Shown here piece after piece: positions 35,941 through 45,054 of a stretch of DNA of 64,000 bases (the stretch's first letter is position 1; every line of letters begins with the position of its first letter). The notes beneath the pieces are model-generated. The model saw only the letters and a program-made list of their open reading frames with translations, was not told the origin of the DNA and did not search any database. The translations under genes and the position numbers were made by a program. Source of the DNA: DATFMP01 sp035266845 (GTDB lineage: Bacteria; SAR324; JACQKK01); assembly GCA_035266845.1 (NCBI GenBank), contig DATFMP010000022.1, positions 89,493-153,492 of the forward strand, written 5' to 3'.

Positions 35941-36630
35941 TCACGCGCCCGCGCCTTCGCCCTGCACTTCAGCTGCCAGCCGCTCCACCACCTGCTCCAG
36001 CGTCAGGTTGGACGTGTCCACGATCACCGCTTCCGGAGCCGGACGCAGCGGGGCGAGGTCCCGCTCCGAATCCCTCTGGTCGCGCTCTTCCAGCGCCTGG
36101 GTGACCGCCTCCAGGGTGACCGTGGGATCGTCCTGCGCCAGCTCCCGGAAGCGTCGCTCGGCCCGCACAGCCGTGCTGGCGGTCACGAAAAACTTGTGGC
36201 GCGCCTCGGGAAAGACCACCGTGCCGATGTCCCTTCCTTCAAGAATCACGCCAGGGTAGTGCCCCGCCCGGGCCAACGCCGCCACCGTATCCCGCTGCAC
36301 TCGATTGGAAAGCGCGCGCACCTCCGGCAGCGTGCTCAGCACCGAGGTGGCCCGGGAAATCTCGTCCGAGTTGAGCGCGCCGCCGGGCGGCTCTCCATTG
36401 ACATGGAGTCCGCCGTTGGGCTGGATCTCGATGCGCACGTCGGCCAGCAGCCCGGACGCCGGCACCTGGCCCAGTTCCCAGCCTCGCCGCAATGCGCTCC
36501 AGGCCAGCGCCCGATAGATCTGCCCGGAGGACAGGAAGAAGTACCCCAACCGACGTGCCAGCGCGCGGGCCGTGGTGCTCTTTCCCACGCCGCTCGGGCC
36601 ATCCAGGGCAATCACTTCGAAGGGCGCCAC
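35941..36630 (-). CDS. cmk: (d)CMP kinase
   Basis: 229 residues from GTG 36630. P-loop DGPSGVGKSTTARALARRLG, the Ser/Arg region for CMP (SSGQIYRALAWSAL; family usually TGxMYRA) and VILEGRDIGTVVFPEA are present. It phosphorylates CMP and dCMP. The GTG is preceded by AGGCGGA and gives the family length; upstream GTG 36687 and ATG 36741 are alternatives. First gene of the cmk-glmU-like-glmS set. Confidence 0.88.
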   Translation of the reverse strand: MAPFEVIALDGPSGVGKSTTARALARRLGYFFLSSGQIYRALAWSALRRGWELGQVPASGLLADVRIEIQPNGGLHVNGEPPGGALNSDEISRATSVLSTLPEVRALSNRVQRDTVAALARAGHYPGVILEGRDIGTVVFPEARHKFFVTASTAVRAERRFRELAQDDPTVTLEAVTQALEERDQRDSERDLAPLRPAPEAVIVDTSNLTLEQVVERLAAEVQGEGAGA

Positions 36631-36875
36631 AAGTCCGCCTGACAGTTGAATCGCGGGGGGAGCGTCAGTGCGTTCATACTGTGACACGGCCCCGCCTGGA
36701 GTAAAAGGGGCGCGGCGAGCGGCGCCGCGATCGTTCAACATTCAAGGAATCTTGTTTTTGCCTTGTGTATTCGTGTAAGGTTGGAATTGGGGGACACCGT
36801 AGTGGACCGTGCGGGCGAATCCTCTCTTACCGGGACTTGGCGCAGCAGGGGGTTCCACGGCGCGCGGGAGGCGGG

Positions 36876-38048
36876 GTGGTGCAGGATCAAGAGCGGGTGC
36901 CGCTGGATCTGGTGGCCAGCATCTACGAAGCGGCCCTGGAGCCATCGCAGTGGGACGGCGTGCTCGAGGCGGTGCAATCGGTATTGCGCGCCGACTCGGG
37001 GCTGCTGTACCTGGAGGACCTCCAGGCCATGGAGGCGTCGTTCCAGGTGCTGCAGGGGGTGGACCCCAAGCGCCTGCAGGACTACTTCCGCCATTACATC
37101 CGCCTCAACCCCGCCTTCAGGTATCGCCAGCACAAGCCGCTGGGGACGGTCACAGTTTCGCACAAAGTGCTGGCGGACCGTGAATTTGCCCGCACGGAGT
37201 TCTATCAGGACTATCTGCGCACGCTGGGCCGTTTCTACACGATGGGCGGGCACATCGCCCAGGAGCCCGGCCGCATCGCCGTGTTCAGTCTCCAGCGCAG
37301 CAAGCGCGAGGGGCCCTTCGAGGATGCCGACCAGGCGCGGCTGCGCGCCCTGTTCCCACACCTTCGGCGGGCGTTTCAGATCGGCCGCCAGCTCGCCGAT
37401 GCCGAGGCGGAGCGTCACGCCATGTTGGCGCTGCTGGAGCGCATCCCGACGGGCGTGGTGCTGCTGGACGAGCGCCGCTGCGTGGTGTTTCTCAACCGCC
37501 GTGCGGATTCCATCCTGGCCGCGGGCGACGGGCTGGTGATGACATCCCAGGGCCTGCAGGCGATCGATCCCAAGCTCCAGCCGGTGCTGGAGCGGCTCAT
37601 CCACAGCGCTGTGGAGACCGGGGCCAGCCGTGGCACCAGCGCGGGGGGGGCTCTGTCCCTCCCTTCGGTCGCCGGGCGCGAGAGCTGCCAGGTGCTGGTG
37701 ACGCCACTGCGCATGGAGCGCGTGCGGGTGGATCTGGGCCGCGAACGAATCTGCGCCGCCCTGTTTCTGCAACTGCGCGATACGCAGCCCGCGCTCTCCG
37801 AGGACGTGCTGCGCGACCTGTTTGGCCTGACGCCCGCCGAATCGCGCGTGGCTGTGGCTCTGGTGCACGGCCGCAAGCCGGACGAGATCGCAGCGGAATC
37901 GGAGACGAGCCGCTTTACAGTGCGCGCACAGCTTAGCGCCATCTACGAGAAACTGGGGGTACACCGCCAAGCCGAAGTGGTGCAGCGCGTACTCAGCAGC
38001 CCGGCCGTGCTGGCCGACCGCAACGGCCACTCCACCGACGAAAACTAA
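36876..38048 (+). CDS. LuxR-type HTH transcriptional regulator
   Basis: About 390 residues. The C-terminal helix-turn-helix (LFGLTPAESRVAVALVHGRKPDEIAAE, then FTVRAQLSAIYEKLGVHRQAEVV) is of the LuxR/NarL type. The N-terminal half is a sensor-like region with PAS-like features (about 20-170 and a LERIPTGVVLLDERRCVVFLN segment near 220). Start taken at GTG 36876, six bases behind a GGAGG; the frame is open to 36765. No cognate signal gene is adjacent, so target and ligand are unknown. Confidence 0.8.
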   Translation: MVQDQERVPLDLVASIYEAALEPSQWDGVLEAVQSVLRADSGLLYLEDLQAMEASFQVLQGVDPKRLQDYFRHYIRLNPAFRYRQHKPLGTVTVSHKVLADREFARTEFYQDYLRTLGRFYTMGGHIAQEPGRIAVFSLQRSKREGPFEDADQARLRALFPHLRRAFQIGRQLADAEAERHAMLALLERIPTGVVLLDERRCVVFLNRRADSILAAGDGLVMTSQGLQAIDPKLQPVLERLIHSAVETGASRGTSAGGALSLPSVAGRESCQVLVTPLRMERVRVDLGRERICAALFLQLRDTQPALSEDVLRDLFGLTPAESRVAVALVHGRKPDEIAAESETSRFTVRAQLSAIYEKLGVHRQAEVVQRVLSSPAVLADRNGHSTDEN

Positions 38049-38149
38049 TCCCCCCAGGGCCGTTACTCCCCGCTTAGGGGTGTAGGCGTGTATAGCAGGT
38101 GGACAGCACCCCTCCCCCAATCAAGACGCGTCTCGAATGCAGTTTTCCA

Positions 38150-39085
38150 TCATACCCCCAGCAGGCGTACGAAGCCCGTGAACGTGGCCAGCGCCAACAC
38201 GGTGGAGAGGAAGATGGCCGTGGAGACGCGCTCGGCCTGCACGCCGTAGCGCTCCGCCAGCACGAACACATTGGCCGCGGTGGGGATTGCCGCGTTCAGC
38301 ATTGCGGCCAGGGCCCACAACGGGGGCACCCGGAACGCGAACACCATTACTGCCGTGACCACCAGCGGGTGCAGCACCAGCTTGCCGGTCACCATCAACC
38401 CCACGGCACCCACGCCCCGCGCGATGGGCCTGATCGCCAGCGCCGCGCCGATCAGGAACAGCGCCGCCGGACCCGTGGCCCCGGCCAGCAGCCCGGTGAA
38501 CACGTCCAGCGGCCCGGGCAGGGGCTGCCCCAGCCACGAGACGGCCATCCCCGCGGCGATGGACAGCGCGAGCGGATTGAGCAGCACGCCCCGTACCAGC
38601 GTGCGGACCAGCGCCAGCGGGTGGCGCACACCCCCCGTGCTCAGCTCCGCCAGCACCAGCGTGAGCGCGAGCATCACCACCACGTCCACCACGATGGTGA
38701 GCGCGATGGGCACCGTGGCCCCAGGCCCGAGCAGGTTCACCACCAGCGGAATGCCCAGGTAACCGCTGTTGGAGAACTCCGCGCCCAGCCCAAACAACGC
38801 CGCCCCACCCAACGAGACCCCCAGGAACAGGCGGGCGCACAACAGCACCGCGCCGTACACGATCAGTCCGGCGGTGAGCCAAGCGGCCAGGAAGGTGGGG
38901 TGGTACAGGTCCGCGAAGGGCCGCAACGCCATGGTGCGGAACAGCAGCGCGGGCAGGGCGAAGTAGAACACGAACGTGTTCAGGCCGGCCACCGCCGGGG
39001 CGGGAATCAGCCGGATGCGCCCCGCCACGTAGCCGCAGGCGATCAGCGCGAAGAACGGCAGGGAGATCAGGAAGGTCGTCAGCAC
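38150..39085 (-). CDS. AEC family transporter (auxin efflux carrier type)
   Basis: 311 residues with about ten membrane segments, starting VLTTFLISLPFFALIACGYVAGR, the AEC N-terminus; internal FFYFALPALLFRT-like (FVFYFALPALLFRT) and NSGYLGIPLV motifs are characteristic. Start at GTG 39085; the ATG at 39154 adds a non-hydrophobic 23-residue leader. Members export malonate, auxin-like or other organic anions. Substrate unknown. Confidence 0.85.
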   Translation of the reverse strand: MLTTFLISLPFFALIACGYVAGRIRLIPAPAVAGLNTFVFYFALPALLFRTMALRPFADLYHPTFLAAWLTAGLIVYGAVLLCARLFLGVSLGGAALFGLGAEFSNSGYLGIPLVVNLLGPGATVPIALTIVVDVVVMLALTLVLAELSTGGVRHPLALVRTLVRGVLLNPLALSIAAGMAVSWLGQPLPGPLDVFTGLLAGATGPAALFLIGAALAIRPIARGVGAVGLMVTGKLVLHPLVVTAVMVFAFRVPPLWALAAMLNAAIPTAANVFVLAERYGVQAERVSTAIFLSTVLALATFTGFVRLLGV

Positions 39086-39498
39086 CGGGCGGGCCGCGAG
39101 CGGATGGGGCGTGGAGGGCTGCCGCAACGTCCGCACCCGGCAACGACGCCACAAGGCTCCGTGCGCACGGAACCCTGCGCCCCACCCGGCGGGACGTCCC
39201 CCCGCCCCCTCCTAGCAGTGCCCGGCACCCGTGGCAAGCCACAGCGGACCGCAAGAGCGCACTGCCCAGCGAGGGAGCACCGCTCCCCCGCGCCCCCAAC
39301 ATGGAAACCGAGAACCGCCGTCGCAGGAACATGGCAGGCAAAAATCCGACCTGCCGTCGCTCCGTGCGCACGGAATGTTTCACGTGAAACACCTGATCCA
39401 CCCACTCCAACCCGCCCCAACTCCGCCACGCACCGCCCCACGCGGGCCCGCCGGCTGCCTTGACGGAATCCGCCGGATCGCCTATTTCTGAAGTCGTC

Positions 39499-39571
39499 GC
39501 GGGTGTAGCTCAGTTGGTAGAGCATCAGCTTCCCAAGCTGAGGGCCGCGGGTTCGAATCCCGTCGCCCGCT
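39499..39571 (+). tRNA. tRNA-Gly (anticodon CCC)
   Basis: 73-nt cloverleaf. Acceptor arms GCGGGTG and CGCCCGC pair with a single G-T wobble, the D arm is agctcagttggtagagc, the anticodon stem TCAGC/GCTGA encloses loop TTCCCAA (anticodon CCC, reading GGG), and the T arm contains GGTTCGAATCC. Discriminator is T, as expected for glycine; CCA is not encoded. Confidence 0.96.
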
Positions 39572-39638
39572 TCAGCCCGCTGCCAGGCGGGCACAGCGGC
39601 GGACGCGTCGGCAGGACGCCAACGCAGGATGATCGGGG

Positions 39639-40418
39639 ATGATCAACATCGCGATCCTTTCCGCCAAGGGCGGAACCGGCAAGACCACTCTCTCCATCGC
39701 ACTGGCCCACCAGTACGCCGTGGCGAACCCCGGCCGGGAGATCATCCTGGTCGATGCGGACAACCAGGGCAACGTCGCCATCTCGCTGCAGCTCCAGAGC
39801 CAGAACACGCTGGGCGCCTACCTGTACCGGGCCACGGACACACTGGACCTGCTGCAATACAAGCCCGACGTGCCGTTCCTGGTGGCGGAGTCGGGTCGCA
39901 TGCACCTGTACGAGGCGGAGAAGCGCATCCATCGGGCGGAGAATCCGCTGACCTACTTCCGCGATCACCTGCTGGGCGAGTTCAGCCCCAACGCCATGGT
40001 GATCTGGGACCTGCCGCCCACGTTGTCCATCATCAACGACAACGTGCTGTACATCGCGGACTTCATCATCATCCCCACGCACACGGACTACCTGTCTCTC
40101 ACGGGGATCGGGAACCTGCTGGCCTACCTGGAGAACTTCCGCGAGTCGTACCCGGCGCGCTGCCGGCTGCTGGGCATCGCCATCACCCTGCACCGCGAGC
40201 ACGTGACCCAGAACCGGCTCAACCGTGAGTCGCTGGAAAGCGCCTTTCCCGAGCTGCTGTTCCGCACCGCCATTCCGCTCTCCACGTCCATCGCCACGGC
40301 CGCGCAGAACCACATCACGCCCCTGGAAGTGCCTGATACTCGCGCGCGCGAGTGCTACACGGCCCTGGTGAAGGAAATCCACCAACGCATGCTCCACCTC
40401 AACGGCTCCCATGGCTAG
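39639..40418 (+). CDS. ParA/MinD-type ATPase
   Basis: 259 residues. Deviant Walker A SAKGGTGKTTLSIAL (residues about 8-22), Walker A' VDADNQGN and Walker B VIWDLPPTLS. There is no N-terminal DNA-binding domain, so it resembles the small ParA (type Ib) or orphan ParA proteins that position cargo. It begins 68 bases after tRNA-Gly, and its 3' end overlaps the following unknown gene by 8 bases. It is not near dnaA, so it is not the standard chromosomal parAB. Confidence 0.88.
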   Translation: MINIAILSAKGGTGKTTLSIALAHQYAVANPGREIILVDADNQGNVAISLQLQSQNTLGAYLYRATDTLDLLQYKPDVPFLVAESGRMHLYEAEKRIHRAENPLTYFRDHLLGEFSPNAMVIWDLPPTLSIINDNVLYIADFIIIPTHTDYLSLTGIGNLLAYLENFRESYPARCRLLGIAITLHREHVTQNRLNRESLESAFPELLFRTAIPLSTSIATAAQNHITPLEVPDTRARECYTALVKEIHQRMLHLNGSHG

Positions 40419-41217
40419 ACGGATCCTCTCCGCGGAATCGGCGCTGCTGCCCCCGGCGCAGCCCTCCCTGGCCCACCCCGCGCGCACGGAGCTGCGGGGT
40501 GGATTCTTCCACTGGCTGCAGGATCGCTGGGGCGACCTGCTGACCCTGCGGGCCGACGAGGTGCTGTTCGACTGGGACGACCGCACGGCGCTGATGGGCG
40601 AGATCGCGTTCGTCAACCAGACCCGCGAACGGCTGGACGAAGCGGCGCTCAAGATCGCCCCGTCCATGCTGCGCATCGTGCTCACGGTGAAGGCCCACCT
40701 GCCCAACCCCCGCGAGAGCCGCGCCTTTCTCACCGAGCACGTGGAATGGGACTTCCGGCGCATCTCCGAGCTGTGCATCGTGGCGGACAGCTATGGGCTG
40801 CTCGACCCGGACCGGCGCGAGCACGGGGCCGGGGAGATCGCCCGCTACGGCTGGAGCAATGCCCTCAAGCTGGCCTATGTGCGCGACCCCGCCGACCGGC
40901 AGGATCTCTGGGCGCGGGCCCGCGGGGACAAGCTGCAGGCCAGCTACCGCGACGTGCTGGAGGAGCTGCGGCGCTTCCGCGAGCGCAAGCTGATTGGCCC
41001 GCCCGCCAGCCCGGCGGACGTCAGCGAGCGCCTCGATACCACCCGCCGCAGCTTCGAGGCCCTGGCCACCAGCACCCGCGACCTGAGCACGCCCGACAGC
41101 CTGCGCCAAGCCCTGCGCCAGGTCACGCTGGCCCAGCGCGAGCTGGGACGCCTCAAGCGCGCCCTCACCGAGCGCGTGCAGGCCGCCGAGACGGAAGCCC
41201 TGGCGCAAAACGCCTGA
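40411..41217 (+). CDS. hypothetical protein, partner of the ParA-type ATPase
   Basis: 268 residues, soluble, charged. The middle (about 65-140) alternates helices with LTVKAHLPNPRESRAFLTEH and RISELCIVADSYGLL, loosely like DUF3102-type plasmid proteins that carry a helix-turn-helix; this is weak. The C-terminal third (about 180-265) is heptad-like and probably coiled coil. It overlaps the ParA gene by 8 bases, so it is likely the ATPase's DNA- or cargo-binding partner. Not recognised further. Confidence 0.7.
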   Translation: MARRILSAESALLPPAQPSLAHPARTELRGGFFHWLQDRWGDLLTLRADEVLFDWDDRTALMGEIAFVNQTRERLDEAALKIAPSMLRIVLTVKAHLPNPRESRAFLTEHVEWDFRRISELCIVADSYGLLDPDRREHGAGEIARYGWSNALKLAYVRDPADRQDLWARARGDKLQASYRDVLEELRRFRERKLIGPPASPADVSERLDTTRRSFEALATSTRDLSTPDSLRQALRQVTLAQRELGRLKRALTERVQAAETEALAQNA

Positions 41218-41395
41218 CTACCCCCCGACCATCCGCACTGCGACAACCGGCAGGGGAGCGTAGCCTCCCTGCACCTCTGGATACACGCCCAGTGCTCAGT
41301 CCAGGTACCGCCAGCGTCTCGTCCGGACGCACGCCAGCGGCCCGCAGACGACTGCCGCGAGGGCTTTCGCTTGTCGATGGGGAGTGCTGTGAGGC

Positions 41396-41806
41396 CTACT
41401 TGTCCTTCATGAGGCGCTTGTAGGCGACCTGCATGGCGGCGAAGATCTCCGCGTCGCCGCCATGGTCGGGGTGGTGTTCCTGGGCAAGCCGCGCGAAGGC
41501 CTTGCGGATCTCTTCCCGCGAGGCGCCGGGCTTCAGGTCCAGCAGCTTGTAGTCGGCGGCCTCGGCGGCCTTGCCCGCATCCACGTAGCGCACCTGGTGC
41601 AGGCGTCCGCCGTGGGCCTTCTTCCAGGCCTCCCAGCCGGGGGGCGGAGGCGGGGCTTTGGGAATCTCACGGGTGGGATCGGCCTGGGCCTTGGCGTTGT
41701 CCGCGGTGTCCTTGCCACCGCCCACCTTGCCGCCCTGCTCGCGCACCTTGGCCAGGTGCTCCTCCAGCTTGCGCCGGTTCTGTTCCGCCACGCTTTCGTT
41801 CGCCAT
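41396..41806 (-). CDS. small J-domain protein
   Basis: 136 residues from ATG 41806. The N-terminal half is charged and Pro-rich (EIPKAPPPPPGWEAW), and a C-terminal J domain (about 84-136) carries the HPD tripeptide in EHHPDHGGDAEIF. HPD stimulates DnaK ATPase. It lacks the Gly/Phe, zinc-finger and CTD domains of DnaJ, so it is a class C co-chaperone. Divergent from prfB with 184 bases between starts. Confidence 0.85.
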   Translation of the reverse strand: MANESVAEQNRRKLEEHLAKVREQGGKVGGGKDTADNAKAQADPTREIPKAPPPPPGWEAWKKAHGGRLHQVRYVDAGKAAEAADYKLLDLKPGASREEIRKAFARLAQEHHPDHGGDAEIFAAMQVAYKRLMKDK

Positions 41807-41990
41807 GGCCGTCCCGGATCGATCGGGGATGAATGTGCGGCGCCGAAGGGCAACCGTCGGGTTGGACGCGTCTCGCCCCCGGGGCACCACCGGCGCTATC
41901 CCCGCCCACAAGGCTGTGGTAGATTTAAGGTTAGGCCTGAAGCAAGCCGCGACCATTTACGGTATCACCCCAACGACATACTGCAAGCCC

Positions 41991-43131
41991 ATGACCGAAG
42001 CCAAGTCCCGCGACGCCGCCGCGAGCGTCTCTCCCGAAGCGCTCAGCGAGCACGTCCAGGCCCACCGCGGCCGCCGCGATCTCCTCGAAGGCTATCTTTG
42101 ACATCGCCGGCAAGACGGCTCAACACGAAAAGCTGCAAGCCCAGTCCGCCGCGGACGGCTTCTGGGATCGCCCCCCGGAGGAGCGCACGCCGGTCCTGAA
42201 GGAGCTGCGCGCCGTGGGCGCCATCCTGGAGGAGTGGCGCACCCTGGAGCGCGAACTGGAGGAGCTTGAGACAGGCGCCGCCCTCTGCGAAGAGGAGGAC
42301 GATCCCGACCTGCAACGCGAGATGGCCACGCTCTCTGGGCAGGTGGACAAGCGCCTGGGCTCCCTGGAATTGAAGAACCTGCTGGGGGGCGAGAACGACG
42401 CCGGGGACGCCATCGTGATGGTGCACTCGGGGGCGGGCGGCACCGAATCGGCCGATTGGGCCGCCATGCTCTACCGCATGTACCAGCGCTGGGCGGAGAA
42501 CCACGACTACCAGTTGACCCTGCTGGACTTTCAGCCGGCAGAAGAAGCGGGCCTCAAGTCCGTCACGTTCCAGGTCAGCGGCGACTACGCCTACGGCAAC
42601 CTGAAGGTGGAGAACGGGGTGCACCGCCTCGTGCGCATCTCGCCGTTCGACTCGGCCAAGCGGCGGCACACCTCCTTCGCCTCCGTGTTCGTGTATCCGG
42701 ACGTGGAGGAGACCATCGACATCGAGGTCAACGAGGCGGACTTGAAGGTGGACACCTTCCGCGCCTCCGGGGCCGGCGGCCAGCACGTCAATACCACGGA
42801 CTCGGCGATCCGCATCACGCACCTGCCCTCGGGCATCGTGGTGAGCTGTCAGAACGAGCGCTCGCAGCACAAGAACCGCGCCGTGGCCATGAAAATCCTG
42901 CGCGCCAAGCTCTACGAGCGCGAGCGGCTGGAACGGGAGGCGGAGCGCGACAAGGTCAACGCGCAGAAGAAGGACATCGCCTGGGGCAGCCAGATCCGCA
43001 GTTACGTGCTGCACCCCTACCAGCTCGTCAAGGACCATCGCACGGACCACGAGATGGGCAACGCCCAAGCCGTGCTGGACGGCGAACTCGACGGCTTCAT
43101 TGAAGCCGCCCTGCTCAAGAAGGTGTGGTAG
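41991..43131 (+). CDS. prfB: peptide chain release factor 2, programmed +1 frameshift
   Basis: The zero frame (41991-42101) encodes 36 residues ending ...LLEGYL and a TGA; the remainder lies in the +1 frame from GAC 42100 onward. After the shift the protein has the SPF recognition motif (RISPFDSAKR) and the catalytic GGQ (ASGAGGQHVN). Total about 379 residues. It releases chains at UGA and UAA. A frame-restricted call would start at 42214 and lose the N-terminal domain. In-frame TGA autoregulates RF2 levels. Confidence 0.95.
42085..42102 (+). promoter_or_regulatory. prfB programmed frameshift site
   Basis: The slippery CTT-TGA-C is at 42096-42102, preceded by the Shine-Dalgarno-like GAAGG 5 bases upstream and the conserved TAT. 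When RF2 is scarce the ribosome pauses at UGA and slips from CUU to UUU, entering the +1 frame. The internal SD is weaker than the AGGGGG of E. coli. Confidence 0.92.
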
Positions 43132-43141
43132 CCGTGTTTGC

Positions 43142-43158
43142 CGCGGATTTTCGCTGAT
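43142..43158 (+). repeat. left inverted repeat of GxxExxY unit 1
   Basis: CGCGGATTTTCGCTGAT. Its reverse complement recurs at 43556-43572 as CGCGGAaaggCGCTGAT: 6 plus 7 outer bases identical, 4 central bases different. It overlaps the first two bases of the GxxExxY start codon. Confidence 0.7.
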
Positions 43159-43594
43159 GACCGCAGATGGAAAACCTGAGCTGCTGCACGCGCCGCTGAC
43201 CGCTCGCATCATTGGTGCGTTCTACGCAGTCTACAACGAACTGGGCCACGGATTCCTCGAAGCCGTCTACGAGAAGGCGCTGCTATTGGAACTGCAGAGA
43301 AACGGCCTCCAGGTCAGCCGGCAAGAACCCATCGCTGTGCGCTACAAAGGCGATATCGTCGGCGAATACCTTGCAGATTTGGTGGTGGAGAACGCCGTAA
43401 TTCTTGAACTCAAAGCCACCCAGCGGATTGATCCCATTCACGAGGCCCAACTCCTTCACTATCTCCGTGCAACCGACCTGGAGGTGGGGCTGCTGCTGAA
43501 TTTCGGCCCAAAGCCTGAGTTCCGGCGGCTCGTATTCGAGAACCGGAGAAAGACCATCAGCGCCTTTCCGCGTCAATCGGCGGCCAAAGCATGA
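43157..43594 (+). CDS. GxxExxY protein, copy 1 (PD-(D/E)xK-like)
   Basis: 145 residues. The family motif reads GFLEAVYEKAL near residue 33, followed by YLADLVVENAVILELKA, a D...ExK pattern of the restriction-endonuclease fold, and LLLNFG near the end. Function of the family is unknown; a nuclease fold is inferred. Start ATG 43157. Its stop (TGA) overlaps the rimO start (ATGA). The gene is bracketed by its own inverted repeat and its lower-GC sequence stands out. Confidence 0.85.
   Translation: MTADGKPELLHAPLTARIIGAFYAVYNELGHGFLEAVYEKALLLELQRNGLQVSRQEPIAVRYKGDIVGEYLADLVVENAVILELKATQRIDPIHEAQLLHYLRATDLEVGLLLNFGPKPEFRRLVFENRRKTISAFPRQSAAKA
43556..43572 (-). repeat. right inverted repeat of GxxExxY unit 1
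   Basis: ATCAGCGCCTTTCCGCG, the partner of 43142-43158. It lies within the last codons of the GxxExxY gene, 19 bases before the rimO start. Confidence 0.7.
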
Positions 43595-45054
43595 AGCGCG
43601 TGTATCTCGAAACCCTGGGCTGCGCGAAGAACCGCGTGGACTCGGAGATCATGCTGGGCGCGCTGGGCGAGCACGGCTATGCCGTGTCGGACGACCCCGC
43701 CGCGGCCGAGGTGATCATCGTGAACACGTGCGCCTTCCTCACCGCGGCGGTGGAGGAGGGCATCGACCGGCTGCTCACGCTGAGCGACTACAAGAGCGCC
43801 GGTGCCTGTGAGAAGCTGGTCTGCGCGGGCTGCATGAGCGAGCGCTATCGCGAGGCCCTGCTGGAGGAAGTGCCGGAGGTGGACGGGCTGCTGGGCTCCA
43901 GCAACTTCCAGGACATGCCCGCCCTGCTGGACGACCTCTATGCCGGGCGCGGCAGCCGCGTGGTGCGCCTGCTGAAGAAGCCGCACTACGCGCACTACGA
44001 GCAGCAGGAGCGCGTGCAGACCACGCCCGCGCCCTACGTGTACGTGAAGATCGCGGAAGGCTGCTCCAACATGTGCTCCTTCTGCAACATCCCGTCCCTG
44101 CGCGGCTACTTTTCCAGCCGCGGGGTGGACGCCATCGTGGACGAGGTGCGGCGCCACGTGGACCGGGGCGTGCGCGAGATCAACCTGATCTCCCAGGACA
44201 CGGCCTCCTACGGGGTGGACCTGACGGACGGGACGGACCTGGAGCGGCTGCTGCGGGCCGTCGATCGGGTGCCGGGCGACTACTGGGTGCGGCTGTTCTA
44301 CAGCTACCCCAACACCTTCACGCGCGGCGCCATGGAGGCCATCGCCGGAGCGGAGCACATCGTGCCCTACCTGGACATGCCCTTCCAGCACATCGCGGAC
44401 GGCGTGCTGCGGGACATGAACCGCCGCATCACCGAGTCCCAGATCCGCGCCAAGCTGGCCGAGCTGCGCGAGACGATCCCCGGCCTGGCCCTGCGCACGA
44501 CGTTCATCGTGGGCTTCCCCACGGAGACGCCGGCGGACTTCCGGCGCCTGCGGGAATTCGTGAACGAGGGCTGGTTCGATCATGTGGGGGTGTTCGCCTA
44601 CTCCCACGAGGACAATATCAAGGCCGCCCGCTTCGGCGATCCCGTGCCCGCGCGCACCAAGCGCCGCCGCCGGCAGGCACTGCTGGCGGCCCAGCAGGCC
44701 GTCTCGGAGCGCCGCAACGCCGCGCGCGTGGGTCAGGTGATCCCGGTGCTGGTGGAAGGCTACGCGGCGGAGACGGAACTGTTGCTGCAGGGCCGCGCCC
44801 CCTTCCAAGGACCGGAGGTGGACGGTGTCATCTACATCAACGAGGGCGTAGCGGCCGCCGGTGCCTTCCACGCGGTGGAAATCACCGAGGCGCATGTGTA
44901 CGATCTCGTAGGAAGAATTGTGGAGGGTCACCGTGGATACGACACATCCGTAGATCGCGCAGATTACACAGATTCAGAACCGCGATCCGCAGTCGTACGC
45001 GGTAATCGGCGCCGCCATGGCGGTGCACCGCGGGTTGGGGACGGGATTTCTTGA
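43591..45054 (+). CDS. rimO: ribosomal protein S12 methylthiotransferase, extended C-terminus
   Basis: 487 residues; RimO is usually about 430-445. UPF0004 cysteines (LGCAKNRVDSE, NTCAF, CAGCMSERY), radical-SAM CSNMCSFCNIPSLRG and a TRAM domain ending HVYDLVGRIV are all present, so the enzyme is complete. It methylthiolates Asp88/89 of S12. From about residue 446 the frame runs into the second GxxExxY unit (EGHRGYDTSVD onward) until a chance stop at 45054: a read-through tail of about 41 residues not found in the family. Confidence 0.93.
   Translation: MKRVYLETLGCAKNRVDSEIMLGALGEHGYAVSDDPAAAEVIIVNTCAFLTAAVEEGIDRLLTLSDYKSAGACEKLVCAGCMSERYREALLEEVPEVDGLLGSSNFQDMPALLDDLYAGRGSRVVRLLKKPHYAHYEQQERVQTTPAPYVYVKIAEGCSNMCSFCNIPSLRGYFSSRGVDAIVDEVRRHVDRGVREINLISQDTASYGVDLTDGTDLERLLRAVDRVPGDYWVRLFYSYPNTFTRGAMEAIAGAEHIVPYLDMPFQHIADGVLRDMNRRITESQIRAKLAELRETIPGLALRTTFIVGFPTETPADFRRLREFVNEGWFDHVGVFAYSHEDNIKAARFGDPVPARTKRRRRQALLAAQQAVSERRNAARVGQVIPVLVEGYAAETELLLQGRAPFQGPEVDGVIYINEGVAAAGAFHAVEITEAHVYDLVGRIVEGHRGYDTSVDRADYTDSEPRSAVVRGNRRRHGGAPRVGDGIS
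44960..44975 (+). repeat. left inverted repeat of GxxExxY unit 2
   Basis: CAGATTACACAGATTC; reverse complement at 45350-45365 differs at one of 16 bases. It lies inside the rimO read-through tail. Confidence 0.8.

Noticed and set aside
39499..39640. tRNA-Gly as an integration (att) site for the ParA locus
   Set aside because: No repeat of the tRNA 3' end and no integrase gene found within the following sequence; kept only as a possibility in the ParA finding.
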